NCBI GenBank assembly: GCA_029990175.1
Contig: JARKIP010000064.1
Coordinates: forward strand, 14,030,001-14,094,000
Length of the DNA: 64,000 bases
Reading direction: 5' to 3'
From: Petunia secreta
Lineage: Eukaryota > Streptophyta > Magnoliopsida > Solanales > Solanaceae
A program made the position numbers and the translations under genes. The notes under the pieces were generated by a model. It saw only the letters and a program-made list of their open reading frames with translations, did not search any database and had not been told where the DNA came from. This document shows positions 46,907 through 58,630 of the stretch, one piece after another; position 1 is the stretch's first letter, and every line of letters starts with the position of its first letter.

Positions 46907-48958
46907 TTAAAAATGCAAATTCAGGCTTAGAAAATACAAGGATTTCATACCTGAATCATCGAACAAGCGCGGATGCCTCTCACGCATCTCGAACTCAAGC
47001 TCCCAAGTGGCCTCGGCAATGGAGTGATGCCCCCACTGAACTCTCACAAGCGGGATCACCTTCGATCTCATCTTACGGACCTCTCTAGCCACAATAGCAA
47101 TAGGCTCCTCCGAATAAGCTAAGTCGCCATCTACCTCCACGGAAGCCATATCGATCACATGAGACAGATCGTGAACATACTTCCGGAGCATGGACACATG
47201 GAACACCGGATGAACAGACAGAGAGGGAGGCAAAGCCAGTCTATAAGCAACGGCGCCAACACGCTCCAATATCTCAAAAGGCCCAATGAACCTAGGACTG
47301 AGCTTGCCTTTCTTCCCAAATCTCATAACACCCTTCATGGACGACACTCTGAGGAATACCCGGTCCCCAACCATGAACTCAAGATCTCTCCGCCTCCGAT
47401 CTGCATACGATATCTGCCGGCTCTGAGCCGTGCGGAGTCGATCCTGAATAACCCGGACCTTATCTAAGGTCTGCTGCACCAAATCGGTCCCCAACACCTG
47501 GACCTCACCAGACTCGAACCAACCGATAGGCGAGCGACATCTCCGACCATACAATGCCTCAAACGGAGCCATCTGGATAGAAGCCTGATAGCTATTATTA
47601 TACGCAAACTCTGCTAGCGGCAAATGGCTATCCCAATGGCCTCCAAAATCAATAGCACACGCCCTCAACATATCCTCGAGGATCTGAATGGTCCGCTCAG
47701 ACTGGCCATCAGTCTGCGGGTGAAATGCAGTGCTGAGATCGACCCGAGTACCCAGCTCTCTCTGAAAAGATCTCCAAAACTGAGCTGTGAACTGAGCACC
47801 TCGGTCAGAAATGATAGAAACAGGAGCACCATGCAATCTCACAATCTGCTCAATGAAGATACGAGCCAGACGCTCCGAGGTATAAGTAGTCCTCACTGGA
47901 ATGAAGTGAGCCGACTTCGTCAGTCGATCAACTACTACCCACACCGAATCATGCTTACCCACGGTCAGCGGCAAACCAACTACGAAATCCATAGTGATCT
48001 GCTCCCACTTCCACTCGGGAATGGGCATAGACTGGGTCACCCCGGCTGGCCTCCGGTGCTCATACTTCACCTGCTGGCAATTCAAACACCGAGATACATA
48101 ATCAGCAACATCCCTCTTCATCCCTTTCCACCAATACAGCTCTCGAAGATCATGATACATCTTCGCAGTACCCGGATGAATGGAATATCTCGAACTGTGA
48201 GCCTCTGCCAAAATCATCTGCCTCAGCTCCACAATGGCTGGAACACATACCCGGCCGTTAAGCCGCAAAGCACCATCATCACCAATCACGAACGAGGACA
48301 CTCCCCCACTCAGGACCCTGTCCCGGAGATCTCTCAGATAAGGATCCTCGAACTGCCTTTCCCGAATCTGGGAAGCTAAAGATGACTGAGACCCCACATA
48401 TGCAAGCACCCGGCCTGGAACAGAATCATCAAACCGAACCCCACTAATGGACAAAGCCTGCAACTCACGGGCCAACGGCCTCATATCAGCATCAAGATAG
48501 GCGAGGCTACCCATGGACTTCCTACTCAAGGCATCGGCTACAACATTAGCCTTTCCGGGATGATACCGGATAGAAAGATCATAATCCTTCAGCAGCTCTA
48601 ACCAGCGGCGCTGTCTCCCGTTCAAGTCCTTCTGAGTGAACAAGTACTGGAGACTCTTATGATCGGTGAATATCTCACATGGCTCGCCATAAAGATAGTG
48701 CCTCCATAACTTCAGTGCAAACACGACAGCTAACAGCTCCAAATCATGGACAGGATAATTCTTCTCATGGACCTTCACCTGTCTCGAGGCATAAGCTATC
48801 ACCTTACCCTCCTGCATCAGAACGCTACCCAGGCCAACACCCGAAGCATCACAATATACGGTGAATCCCCCGGATCCACTAGGCAAGGCCAACACTGGCG
48901 CTGAAGTCAACAGAGTCTTAAGCTTCTGAAAGCTAGACTCACAGGCATCTCTAAGCTT
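46907..48958 (-). pseudogene. pol: Chromovirus pol fragment: RNase H, integrase, chromodomain
   Basis: A continuous minus-strand frame of about 683 codons. Order: end of the RT connection (FQKLKTLLTSAPVLALP), RNase H (FTVYCDASGVGLGSVLMQEG, IFTDHKSLQYL, YHPGKANVVADALSR), integrase zinc finger (H..H...CLNCQQVK near 48065), catalytic core with D in ITMDFVVGLP, D in DRGAQF and E in DGQSERT, a GPF/Y-type module (SPRFIGPFEIL), and a C-terminal chromodomain-like segment (VIPLVRVQWGHHSIAEATWE). Stop at 46907. This half is undamaged, but it lacks RT and protease upstream and has no start of its own. The frame extends 111 codons further upstream only by reading gag out of frame. Confidence 0.9.
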
Positions 48959-48959
48959 C

Positions 48960-50219
48960 TTAACCTCTACCTCCTCTACCGCCTCTACCACCTCTGCCAT
49001 GACCACCTCCAGACGAACACCTCCCATGATGCCTCTGATGGCACCTCCCGCACTGCGGCGGACCAGACTGCGAAGAGCCACCCCGCCTCTGGGATGACTG
49101 AGGCCTCGGGGTCTCTGAAGAAAAATCTTGGGCAGGCAAAGCAGCAGCTTGGGGCCTAGACTGAGAACGGCCCTGATGACCCTGACCCCTCTGAGCGGAT
49201 CCACTATACCCACCAGACTGCCGCGATCTCTTGGCCGCCCTCTCCGCGTCAGCCCTGGCGAAGATATCCTCCATCCGCCGCGCCACATCAACTATCTCAA
49301 AATATGACTTGTTGCCCATATCAGGGGCAACAGCTACCTGCAAGCGGGGATGAAGACCCTCAACAAACCGGAGGACCTTGTCCCTCTCCTGAGCCACCAT
49401 AGCCGGCGCAAACTGAGACAACCACAAGAACCTGGTGTCATACTCTGAAACAGACAGGTTTCCCTGCCTCAACCCCTCAAACTCACTTTTCTGAGCATCG
49501 TGCTGACTCTGGGGCACGAACCTGCTTATGAACATAGACACGAACTCAGCCCAAGACAAAGGAGGGAGGTCACTAGACCTCTGCCGCATCATGGAGACCC
49601 ACCATGTCTCCGCATCTCCCGATAATCGGAAAGAAGCACACTGCACCCCTAAGGTGTCTCTAGTACCAAGAACTGTCAAAATCTTCTCACACTTCTGAAT
49701 GTACCTCTGGGCAGTACATGTAGCTGAGGTACCGTCGAACTCTGGAGGCTGAAGCTTCATGAATGACTCTATCCTCTTGGCAACCTCCTCAGTGCCCATA
49801 GGAGGAGTAGAAATAACAGGATCTGCCTGAGGAGCAGAAGCAGAAGGCTGGGCAATATGATCAGGAGCAGCCTCAGAAGTAGGCGTGCTCATAACAGGTG
49901 TGGTCGGCTGAGGAGCCGAAACAGGAGCTGCAACATCATCTCTGACAGGGACCTGATGGCTAGACAAGGCCATCAGTCTCATATACTCCTCTGAAGAGAT
50001 CACAACGGTGCCTGGCACAACAGCAGGCACAGAGGGAATAAATGCTGACAGAGTCGCTGCGGACACCGCAGGGATAGCTGTGTCCTGCCTAGTGGCTGAC
50101 GGGCGACCTGCCCGAGTCTTCTTAGCAGCTGGCGGCTCCGTAGGAGCTGATGGCTCTCTCACAGACGCGGGTGTAGAAGATGCAGCCCTCCTGGCTGAGG
50201 ATGCTCGCGTCCTCGCCAT
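48960..50219 (-). CDS. gag: Chromovirus Gag, C-terminally truncated
   Basis: ATG at 50219 gives MARTRASSARRAASS; 420 codons to TAA at 48960. A long Ala/Pro/Ser N-terminal region is followed by a capsid (Retrotrans_gag) core: FMKLQPPEFDGTSATCTAQR, SFRLSGDAETWWVSMMRQRS, FVSMFISRFVPQSQHDAQKS, YDTRFLWLSQFAP. A Gln/Ser/Arg-rich region and CGRCHQRHHGRC follow, the first part of a zinc-knuckle region, then a (GGR)n stretch at the deletion junction where the frame hits TAA. The capsid part appears intact; the nucleocapsid is truncated. Transcription would come from the right LTR. Confidence 0.85.
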   Translation of the reverse strand: MARTRASSARRAASSTPASVREPSAPTEPPAAKKTRAGRPSATRQDTAIPAVSAATLSAFIPSVPAVVPGTVVISSEEYMRLMALSSHQVPVRDDVAAPVSAPQPTTPVMSTPTSEAAPDHIAQPSASAPQADPVISTPPMGTEEVAKRIESFMKLQPPEFDGTSATCTAQRYIQKCEKILTVLGTRDTLGVQCASFRLSGDAETWWVSMMRQRSSDLPPLSWAEFVSMFISRFVPQSQHDAQKSEFEGLRQGNLSVSEYDTRFLWLSQFAPAMVAQERDKVLRFVEGLHPRLQVAVAPDMGNKSYFEIVDVARRMEDIFARADAERAAKRSRQSGGYSGSAQRGQGHQGRSQSRPQAAALPAQDFSSETPRPQSSQRRGGSSQSGPPQCGRCHQRHHGRCSSGGGHGRGGRGGRGGRG

Positions 50220-50411
50220 CTGATACAATACACGAAAAAGGGTCAGCACCTATATAAGCTACTCAGCACGAATAGAGATGAAACGAAGGGAAAACATTTC
50301 CTAACATGCCCTTGTAGCCTCTCGCTCATAAGTATGGTCGACAACATACCCATAAGCAAGACTCTACTCAGACACTGCTCCAAGACTCCTAGGACTCGAA
50401 TTAGAACCTAG

Positions 50412-50424
50412 GGCTCTGATACCA
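50412..50424 (-). other. Primer-binding site (tRNA-iMet) of the chromovirus
   Basis: Minus strand tggtatcagagcc, three bases inside the 5' LTR end. Confidence 0.92.
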
Positions 50425-50427
50425 AAC

Positions 50428-53400
50428 TGTCACGACCTAAATTCCAAGGGCTCGTGATGGCACCTAAACAACATTTGCCTAGGCGAACCAATGAAACAAG
50501 ATGCGGAAAAGAACAATAATGTGAAAAGATCATAAATGGATATATAAATATAAAAGGGTGAAGTCCAAAAGAATATATCCACAAAAGAATTGGAGCATTC
50601 TAAGAGTGACTCAATAAAGTATGAATATACATCAAAGAAATCTGAGTCCTATCTCTAAGTGACTCCGGCGGTATGCCACCACGGTCTGTGTGGTCGTCTC
50701 ACCTCAATCAAAAGTCTCAGAAGCCTCGGGAACCGCTAACGTCCGGGATGCTGACTGGATGAAGGACCTGCGCACTGATGTTCGGCATTTTATGCCTACT
50801 TTTCCTTAATATTTCCGCACATTTGAGCTTGTTTTGCACTCGTTTGGTAGCTTGTGAATGTGGTTTTACACTGATTTTATGTCGTGTGTGTGTAGGTTGT
50901 TATGCAGTGTAATTGGAGCTTTTAAGAGCTTGATTGAGCAACAAAAGATTGGATTTTGATTGGGGATTGGATCGAGCACACGAAGGCACGACACGAGTGA
51001 GCAAAGGAGCGAGAAAACACGAAGATTGGCCGGGCGCTGTAGGGCATGCCCCACGCCCCCCACCGCGCCCAGTGTTCCAGCGCGTTTCCCAGCGCGCCGC
51101 AAGCCCAAAGCGGGCTGATTTCGACGTCCTCTGTCCAAGCTCACGCGTTCCGAGGCGCGGGGCGCCCGTTATAGCGCCCCTTGTGCGCGTTTTTATGTCC
51201 TATTTCGTCTAGGATTGGGTCTAACTTATTACTAGGCTTTTGTAAACCCTATAAATACTCTTTTACTTAGTTTTTATAGGAGTTCAGACTTTGGAGCAAT
51301 TGGAGAGCTCATAACATCAAGAACAAGGGTTTTTCTTCCTTCCATTAATCTATTACATCATTATTTCATTATTACATCAAATCCTTGTGTTGTTATTATG
51401 AGTATGCGTAGCTAAATCTCTAGTTCTAGGGTTAGAGTATTACATGAAAGTTGATGTTTGAAGATTGATTCCCATTAATTGAATCCCATTACGGGTTACT
51501 TATTCTTTCTTGATTTCACTTGTGTAATTGTCAGGGCCCGATTATTACGCATTATCTATGGTTTTTAGATTGAACTCGAAAGAGGGAATTTAATTACGTA
51601 ATAAGAAAGAATAGGACTAGTTTGTGAACCCGGGCATCGGGGAACCAATTTGTGAGTAGGATAGACATATACTTGCTCGCCTAGTTTAACTAATTACAGA
51701 ATTCGTTAATGCGTGCATGTGATTCAACCCATAGACATATAGGGATTGGAGTAGCCTACATAGACCGTGAAGAATCGAAAGGTTTTCACGGGTATATTTA
51801 ATCTGTCAGTTAGTAACCCGGGATTTGAGAAGTGGAATCAATTGGAAAACTCAACTGGATTGTTCGTAACTCTGACCCTGGACCGTCTCCTTATTACTGA
51901 TAACAACCCATTTTTGCTCCATTGTTTGAATCCACTTGTACCGTTTTAATTATTGTTCCTCAGTTACTAAAATCCTCATTATTGGAAAAAGATCCCTGAA
52001 TAGTTTATATAAATTGTTTGTTAGAATTCAGTCTGAATAGTCCTCGTGGGAACGATACTCGATTTATCACTTTATTACTTGTCGACCACGTATACTTGCG
52101 TGTGCGTTTGGGAGCAACACGCACGTAGCAGAGTAAGTTATGAGCCGAAGCCCAGTAAGATCACCGACAGGCCCGCTAAGGTACCCTTGCGGGACAAGTC
52201 GCTACATGCATCATAAGCAACAACATACTATAGTAATCATACAATAAAGTAGTGAAATCACAAATAGATGTAACATATTCCATACACATAAGTAGTAACC
52301 AGAAGTCTCAAGGATTATGCCCATCCAACGTAAGGCATAGGTCAACTCAGCGGCGGTTTGGAGGTCCAATCTCTACTCCCGTGCCGACTAACCTAGACCT
52401 ACGATGGACTAGCAACACCACTACTAAGTATCAACCATATACCGTGACCCGAAGTCACTATCACAATCATGAATAAGTAGACCAACGACCCGTAGTCGTT
52501 GGCTCATCTCAAATATGTCTACGATCGCACCACACCCCCTGTCAAGTGCGTCGTATCTCAATAAATCAAGTGACCACACCACACCCCCTGTCAAGTGTGT
52601 CACATCTCAAAGATCAAGTGTCCACACCACACCCCCTGTCAAGTGTGACACATCTCATAGTATAGGCGACACCACACCCCCTGTCAAGTGTCCCTCTAAC
52701 AGTATTAATATCCACGACATTAATAACAATAACAGAAATATTAATAACGATAATATTTCACAGTCACAGTAACCCAGGTTGGTTATGCTAGCTGAACGTA
52801 AGGCGAAGGTTAACCCGACCACAGTTTGGGGGTACAATCCCTACTCCCATATCGTCCAACCCAAGGTTACGTATAGACAGCACTACCCAACCCGGCACGT
52901 GAACAAATCAAGTACCAATATCATACAAAAGCTGGCAAAATCCTCGGCAAGACATTTATCATGACATGCCAGCAACATCCTCGGCCATGTCCCAAGTTCT
53001 TGCTATCTAAGCATGGCGTAGCAAGCGTTACTACGATATAAATTTAAGCTACCTCGACGTAGCGTTTAGACCGGCACATACCTCGGTCGAGTCACAATCT
53101 CGCTATTTATAACAAACAATAATAGCAAGTAATTCACATCATTAATCCTAACCATTGTTAGGTATATATATGCGTACATGAAGCATACTAGCATGAAGGA
53201 AGAGTCCACAAGCACAATAGAGGTCAAGTCTCACTTACCTCGAAATTCGGGCTCAAATGCCGGGAAGAATCTCCTTTCCCGCTCGCCTTGTCCGCGAAGG
53301 ACTCTCCACTAGGTCTATTAAGACAAGATATAGCACATATGAGTGCTCAATTATAGCTATTTAAGCCTATAGGCATCCTAGGGTAAAAATTACCAAAATG

Positions 53401-54582
53401 CCCCCGGGTAGGGCCGAGCCCTAAATTTACAAAATGTACCTTTTCGGACTCCCCACGCTCCCGTGAGTCCAAAAGTAAACTTAGATTCCACATGCGAGCC
53501 TTGCTCGATGTCTTTCCCCAATTCTTAAGAATCTAGGGTTCTAACCCATTTCCAAGAATCAACCCTTTGATTCTTGTGTTAATCAACATAAAGATGGATT
53601 GAAAGGGCTTACCTTAAGTGTAAGTATGATTGGGTCTTCAAGAAATACCCAAAAATCGCCTCAAGAGCTCACCAAATGATATTTATAAGTTATGAACCGA
53701 AATGGCCCGAAATGGCCTTTTTATAGCAGTTTTTGCCTCTGTGATAGCTTCTTTTGGAAAAATCATAACTTTTGATAGGAATGTCCAAATAACCTAAAAC
53801 CGGTGCCATTAGAACCACAACTCAAAGGGCTACAACTTTTATGTTTTGAATTTTTCCTAATTCCTTACGTATTGGCCGGAAAATCAGCTTTTATCCGGCT
53901 GTTTGCGCCAAAACAGAACAGAAAAGTCGCACCAGATTTTCTACTGTTTTAAGGGCAAAACGGGACCCTACGAAGCTCGGAATGATCCCAAATTTTGTAC
54001 AAAAGCCATAAAATACTTGGGTGACATGCTCGTCAAGACGGAACTCAATTCGGACTTCCAGAACTCAAAAAAGTGGGTCCCACGGCAATGGTTCAATTTT
54101 CGACTTTCGCCAAAATAGCGAAATTTAACCAAACGACCTCGGAATCCAATTTCGAAAGTTGCTACAAGTCACAAATGACTATACGAACCTAACGGAACTT
54201 TCGGATCTCTCATCGGAGTTCATTTGCTCAAATCGAGCTCGGAAACCTCTTTTAACTCTTTTAAACTTCCGAAACGGGGACTTTATAAAAAGTCCTATCA
54301 AACGAGGTCCGTTTTCAATTTTGAAGGTTGCTACATATCATAAATGACGAGACGGACCTAACGGTGCGCTCGGATTTTCCATCGGGGTTCGTTTACTCAA
54401 AACGACCTATCGAAACCCCAAATTCCTTTCCGGAATTTCATAAACGGAACCTTTTCTCGAAAACCTATCAAACGGACTCCGTTTCGACTCAGATTTCACA
54501 GATGACCTAACGGAGCTTTTGGGACTGTCGATACGCAAATCGAGGTCCCGAATCCCGTAACGACTATTTGAGGGTCGTTACA
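50428..54582 (-). repeat. 5' LTR of the chromovirus, interrupted
   Basis: Plus orientation tgtcacgacc...gggtcgttaca; about 2.8 kb after removing the solo LTR and one cgcac. TATA box (minus tataaaaa) at 53725-53718. Confidence 0.92.
50776..52119 (+). mobile_element. Solo LTR of the Athila-like family
   Basis: tgatgttcggcattttatgcc start, ...gggagcaaca end, 1,344 bp, flanked by cgcac (50771-50775 and 52120-52124). The uninterrupted site cctgcgcacgtagc exists at 44347 in the sister LTR. It is the reverse complement of the family at 15881 and 28954, so its sense is plus. TATA box tataaata at 51250-51257. No internal region, hence solo. Confidence 0.95.
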
Positions 54583-54587
54583 GCAAA

Positions 54588-55108
54588 GGTCTCCATCACA
54601 AACAACAAGCGCCCACGATCAGAAGAAGTAATCACATTTGAGGATTCTGATGCAGACGGCTCGCAATTTCCACATGCTGATGCGTTAATCATAACGTTAC
54701 GCGTGCGGAGTTTGACGTCAAGAGAGTACTCATTGATGCGGGAAGTTCTGCAAACATTATCCCATCACGGGTTGTCAGAGAGATGCAGTTGTCAGACAAG
54801 ATCGTACCCATATCTCGAGTTCTCTCCGGCTTCAACAATTCAAGCGAAAAGACACTTGGTGAAATTACCCTGACAACTCTCGCCGAAGGAGTAGCGAAGG
54901 AAACAACTTTTCATGTTGTTGATGCGGATCTGGCCTACAACATCATCTTGGGAAGACCGTGGATCCACGACATGCAAGCTGTTCCTTCAACTTATCATCA
55001 AGTATTGAAGTTCCCATCCGAATGGGGAGTACGTGAGGTCCGAGGAGAGCAGCTCTCTGCCCGAGATTGCTATTCGGTGGCTCTCAAACTACCCGAAGAG
55101 AACAAATA
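54588..55108 (+). pseudogene. Retand-like Gag end and protease, disrupted
   Basis: Resumes after the chromovirus: VSITNNKRPRSEEVITFEDS near 54590, then in a shifted frame EFDVKRVLIDAGSSANIIPS (54711-54770), the aspartic protease active-site region with DAG in place of the usual DTG/DSG, then AYNIILGRPWIHDMQAVPST near 54930, the conserved protease C-terminal segment. The frameshift lies near 54700. TAG at about 55107 stops the frame; Gln codons follow, suggesting a CAG to TAG change. Confidence 0.82.
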
Positions 55109-58100
55109 GCAATTACAGCGACCGGGGCCAGACATACCACCTGAAGAGACTAAGTATGAGGTCCCGGAATTCATCACGAAGATGGACGAAAGAGAAAACC
55201 ACATGCCAACCGTGGAAGCTTTGGAACCTGAAGAATTGTTCACCGATAAGCCGGAGCGGAAGGTATACTTAGGGACCGAACTGAGCGAACGCCTACGAGG
55301 AGATATCCTCCAGTTCCTCAAAGAGCGGCATACAACATTCGCCTGGTCCCACGCAGATATGACAGGTATTTCTCCCGACATCATTACTCACAGGTTGAAC
55401 GTCGATCTGTATCACCGCCCGGTGAAATAGAAGACGCGCCAGCAAGGAGCCTTTCGGAACCAGGTCATCAACGACGAGGTCGATCAGCTGTTAAAAATCG
55501 GTTTAGTACGTGAAGTCAAATATCCAGACTGGCTAGCCAACGTGGTTGTCGTACCTAAAAGGAATGGTAAATGGCGAGTCTGCATTGACTTCATGGATCT
55601 AAACAAAGCCTGCCCGAAGGATTCATATCCCCTTCCCAGGATAGATCAATTGATCGACGCAACAGCCGGACACGAGGTGCTCACCTTCCTCGACGCGTAT
55701 TCCGGATATAACCAAATATTGATGGACCCCGAAGATCAGGAGAAAACGGCGTTCATAACCTGTCGAGGTACGTATGTTATAAAGTTATGCCATTTGGACT
55801 AAAAAATGCAGGTGCAACTTATCAGCGTCTAGTCAATCGAATATTCCATGACCATATCGGAAAGACTATGTAAGTGTACATCGATGATATGCTGATCAAA
55901 TCCAAACGAGCAGAAGACCATTTGGCGCATCTAAAAGAAGCTTTCCGAATCTTGGATCAATACAACATGAAGCTGAATCCAGAGAAGTGTGCATTCGGCG
56001 TCGGATCGGGGAAGTTCCTGAGATTCATTGTTTCTCAGCGTGGAATTGAAGTCAATCCCGCTCAAATTAAAGTCATTGAATCAATCCCAGATGTACTTCA
56101 CAACAGGAAAGATGTCATGAAACTGACAGGGAGAGTGGCGGCCCTACGCAGATTCATTTCCCGATCATCTGACCGATGCAAAAGTTTCTTCGATGTCTTA
56201 AAACAAAACAAGGAGTTCTAATGGACCCCTGAATGCCAGCAAGCATTGAAGGATTTGAAAAAGTATCTATCCAACCCACCACTGCTCTCCACACCTCAGG
56301 AGGGCGAGCAGTTGCTAATTTATCTGGCAGTCTCAGAATCATCGGTAAGCGCCATTCTAGTTCGGGAAGAAAGAGGTAAACAACTTCCTATCTATTACAT
56401 TAGCAAAGCTCTAATTGACGCAGAAACACGCTATCAACCTTTAGAAAAATTGGCTTTGGCACTAGTAACTGCTGCTCGTAAGTTACGCCCTTACTTTCAA
56501 AGTCATTCCATAGTTGTGGTTACAACTTTTCCTTTACGAAATGTTCTGCACAAATCTGAATATTCAGGAAGGTTGGTAAAATGGGTTATAGAATTATCTG
56601 AATTTGATATCACCTACCAGCCTAAGGTAGCAATAAAGTCCCAAGTCTTAGCAGACTTTGTGGCAGATTTCAGCACTAATATATACCCTGAGGCGGAAAG
56701 AGAAGCTATTCTTTATGCAGGGCAGGCTCCTGGCGCATGGACCCTTCATACAGACGGCTCCTCGAGCGTCAAAGGGTCTGGGCTTGGATTGGTTCTCGTT
56801 GCTCCATCCGGAGAGACGGTAAGGCAGGCTATCAAATGCCCATTTATTACTAACAATGAGGCCGAATATGAAGCCGTTATTGCAGGATTAGAACTAGCCC
56901 GAAGTTATGGAGCAACCATCGCCAAGCTAAAAAGTGACTCTCAGCTGGTGGTCAATCAGATAAATGGAGGTTTCATTGCACGAGAATCTAGGATGCAAGT
57001 GTACCTCACCCGAGTAAAAGAGCTCTTGGCACAGTTTGACGAATGGGAAGCATTGCAGACTCTACGGGAAGAGAACAACGAAGCCGATGCTCTCGCAAAC
57101 ATGGGATCAGTGGCAGAGATAGGGGCAGCTAGCTCTTCAGCTGTTGTTCAACTTCTCTACACAACCATGGACAGAGAAAAGTTCGAAGTCAACACCATCA
57201 ACGCTACTTGGGACTGGAGGAATGCGATAACAAATTATCTTATCCATGGAACTCTCCCCGTAGATACAAAAGCTACTCGCAAAATCCGGATAAAAGCTGC
57301 TCGGTATACAATTCTTAATGGCAAACTCTACCGTAAAATGTTTGCAGGACCTCTCGCAAAATGTCTCGGACCAAATCAAATCAATTATGTGATGAGAGAA
57401 GTCCACGAAGGCTGTTGTGGAAATCATTCCGGGGGAAAGGCATTAACCCGGAAGCTGATTCGCGCAGGTTACTATTGGGACAAAATGGAGAAAGATACGA
57501 ATGAATTTGTCAAAAAATGTGACAAATGCCAGAGGTTCGCCCATCTTCTCCACCAGCCAGCAGAACCACTTCACTCAATAATCTCTCTGTGGCCCTTCAT
57601 GAAATGGGGGATGGACATTGTTGGTCCTCTTCCCACAGCACCAAGGGGGATGCGCTTCTTATTGATCATTACTGATTATTTCGCAAAGTGGGTCGAAGCG
57701 GCAGCATACTCAAGGATACGACAAACGGAAGTTGTCGACTTCCTCTGGCGTTTTGTCGTATGTCGCTTTGGAGCACCTAAGGAGATAGTCATGGACAACG
57801 GCCCGCAATTTATCGGCCAGAGAGTGACTAGGTTCCTCGACAATCTGCACATCAAGAGGATCACTTCCTCTCCGTATCATCCTGTTGCCAATGGACAGGC
57901 AGAATCTACCAATAAAATCATCATCGAATCCCTTAAAAAGCGCCTCGAGCAGGCAAAGGGATGTTGGGTAGAAGAGTTACCTGGAGTGCTATGGGCTTAT
58001 CGCACAACAATAAAAATGAGTACCGGAGAAACTCCTTACTCATTGGTATATGGTGCAGATGCTCTAATCCCAGTTGAAATAGGGGAGCCCAGCCTGCGAT

Positions 58101-58450
58101 ATGCACATGCCACTGAGGAATCAAACTCAGTCAACCTCTCCGAAGAGCTGGACCTCCTCGAAGAACGGAGAGAGCTAGCTCTTGTACAAGTAGTCGCTCA
58201 GAAAGAACGAATCGAACAATATTACAATCGGGGACTGCGCGTACAAAGCTTCCAGGTTGGAGACTTTGTACTCAGAAAAGTCTCACAAAGTACACAAGAG
58301 ACAAATTCAGGGAAGCTTGGCCCTAATTGGGAAGGCCCCTACAAAGTAACTGCTTCAGTCGGCAAGGGATCTTATCGCTTGGCACGACCAGACGGCTCCA
58401 CTGTCCCGAACAGTTGGAATGTGGTTCACCTCAAAAGGTATCACTTTTAA
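55109..58450 (+). pseudogene. pol: Retand-like pol: RT, two RNase H domains, integrase
   Basis: RT: WRVCIDFMDLNKACPKDSYP and FLDAYSGYNQILMDPEDQEK near 55570-55740, a frameshift near 55780, VMPFGLKNAGATYQRL, then TAA directly before VYIDDM (YxDD box, 55873). A TAG near 55428 (before KTRQQGAFRNQV) and a TAA at 56219 add further breaks. From 56222 one frame runs 743 codons to TAA at 58450: RT-linked RNase H (56310-56640), a second archaeal-type RNase H (AWTLHTDGSSSVKGSGLGLV near 56735, NNEAEYEAVIAGLELA), the integrase zinc finger (HEGCCGNHSGGKAL...CDKCQRF), core D (GMDIVGPLP), D (DNGPQF), E (AESTNK) and a C-terminal WEGPYKV module. The dual RNase H is diagnostic of the Tat lineage. RNase H to integrase is intact; RT is not. 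Confidence 0.92.
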
Positions 58451-58556
58451 GTGGTAAAACGGTTAGTTATCTTATACTTACCTTTTATCTTTACGAAAGT
58501 TCTTACTTTTATTATATTTTCTCTCTAAATGGTACTAATGACCTAAACAAGGTCAG

Positions 58557-58630
58557 ATCCGTTTAGCTCAACTGGTAGAGCTCGAAGTCCTTCAACTTCG
58601 CGGCTATGGGTTCGAATCCCACAACAGACA
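58557..58630 (+). tRNA. tRNA-like sequence (Lys-type, degenerate)
   Basis: tagctcaactggtagagc matches a D-arm and Pol III A box; gggttcgaatccca is a perfect T-arm and B box. An anticodon arm cgaag...cttcg has an 8-nt loop containing ctt, one base too long, and the acceptor arms (atccgtt/aacagac) pair at only 5 of 7. Overall it most resembles tRNA-Lys. It is either a pseudo-tRNA or the head of a tRNA-Lys-derived SINE captured between pol and the antisense ORF. It is absent from the left unit because the deletion removed that region. Not likely to be a functional tRNA. Confidence 0.55.

Larger units (their letters stand above)
44006..54582 (-). mobile_element. Chromovirus (Tekay/Del-like), protease and RT deleted
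   Basis: LTRs at 44006-46781 and 50428-54582 (the latter interrupted by a solo LTR), TSD gcaaa, primer-binding site ggtatcagagcc (tRNA-iMet) on the minus strand at the right LTR, and a G-rich polypurine tract at the left LTR. The direction is minus. The interior of 3.6 kb keeps gag and an RNase H-integrase-chromodomain segment. The end of gag, all of the protease and all of RT are missing, and the two parts are joined out of frame. It is non-autonomous. Confidence 0.93.

Noticed and set aside
47624..48379. 251-aa plus-strand open frame
   Set aside because: Antisense shadow of the chromovirus integrase, which has clear catalytic motifs on the minus strand.
58557..58630. Functional nuclear tRNA gene
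   Set aside because: The anticodon loop is one base too long and the acceptor stem has two mismatches; kept only as tRNA-like.
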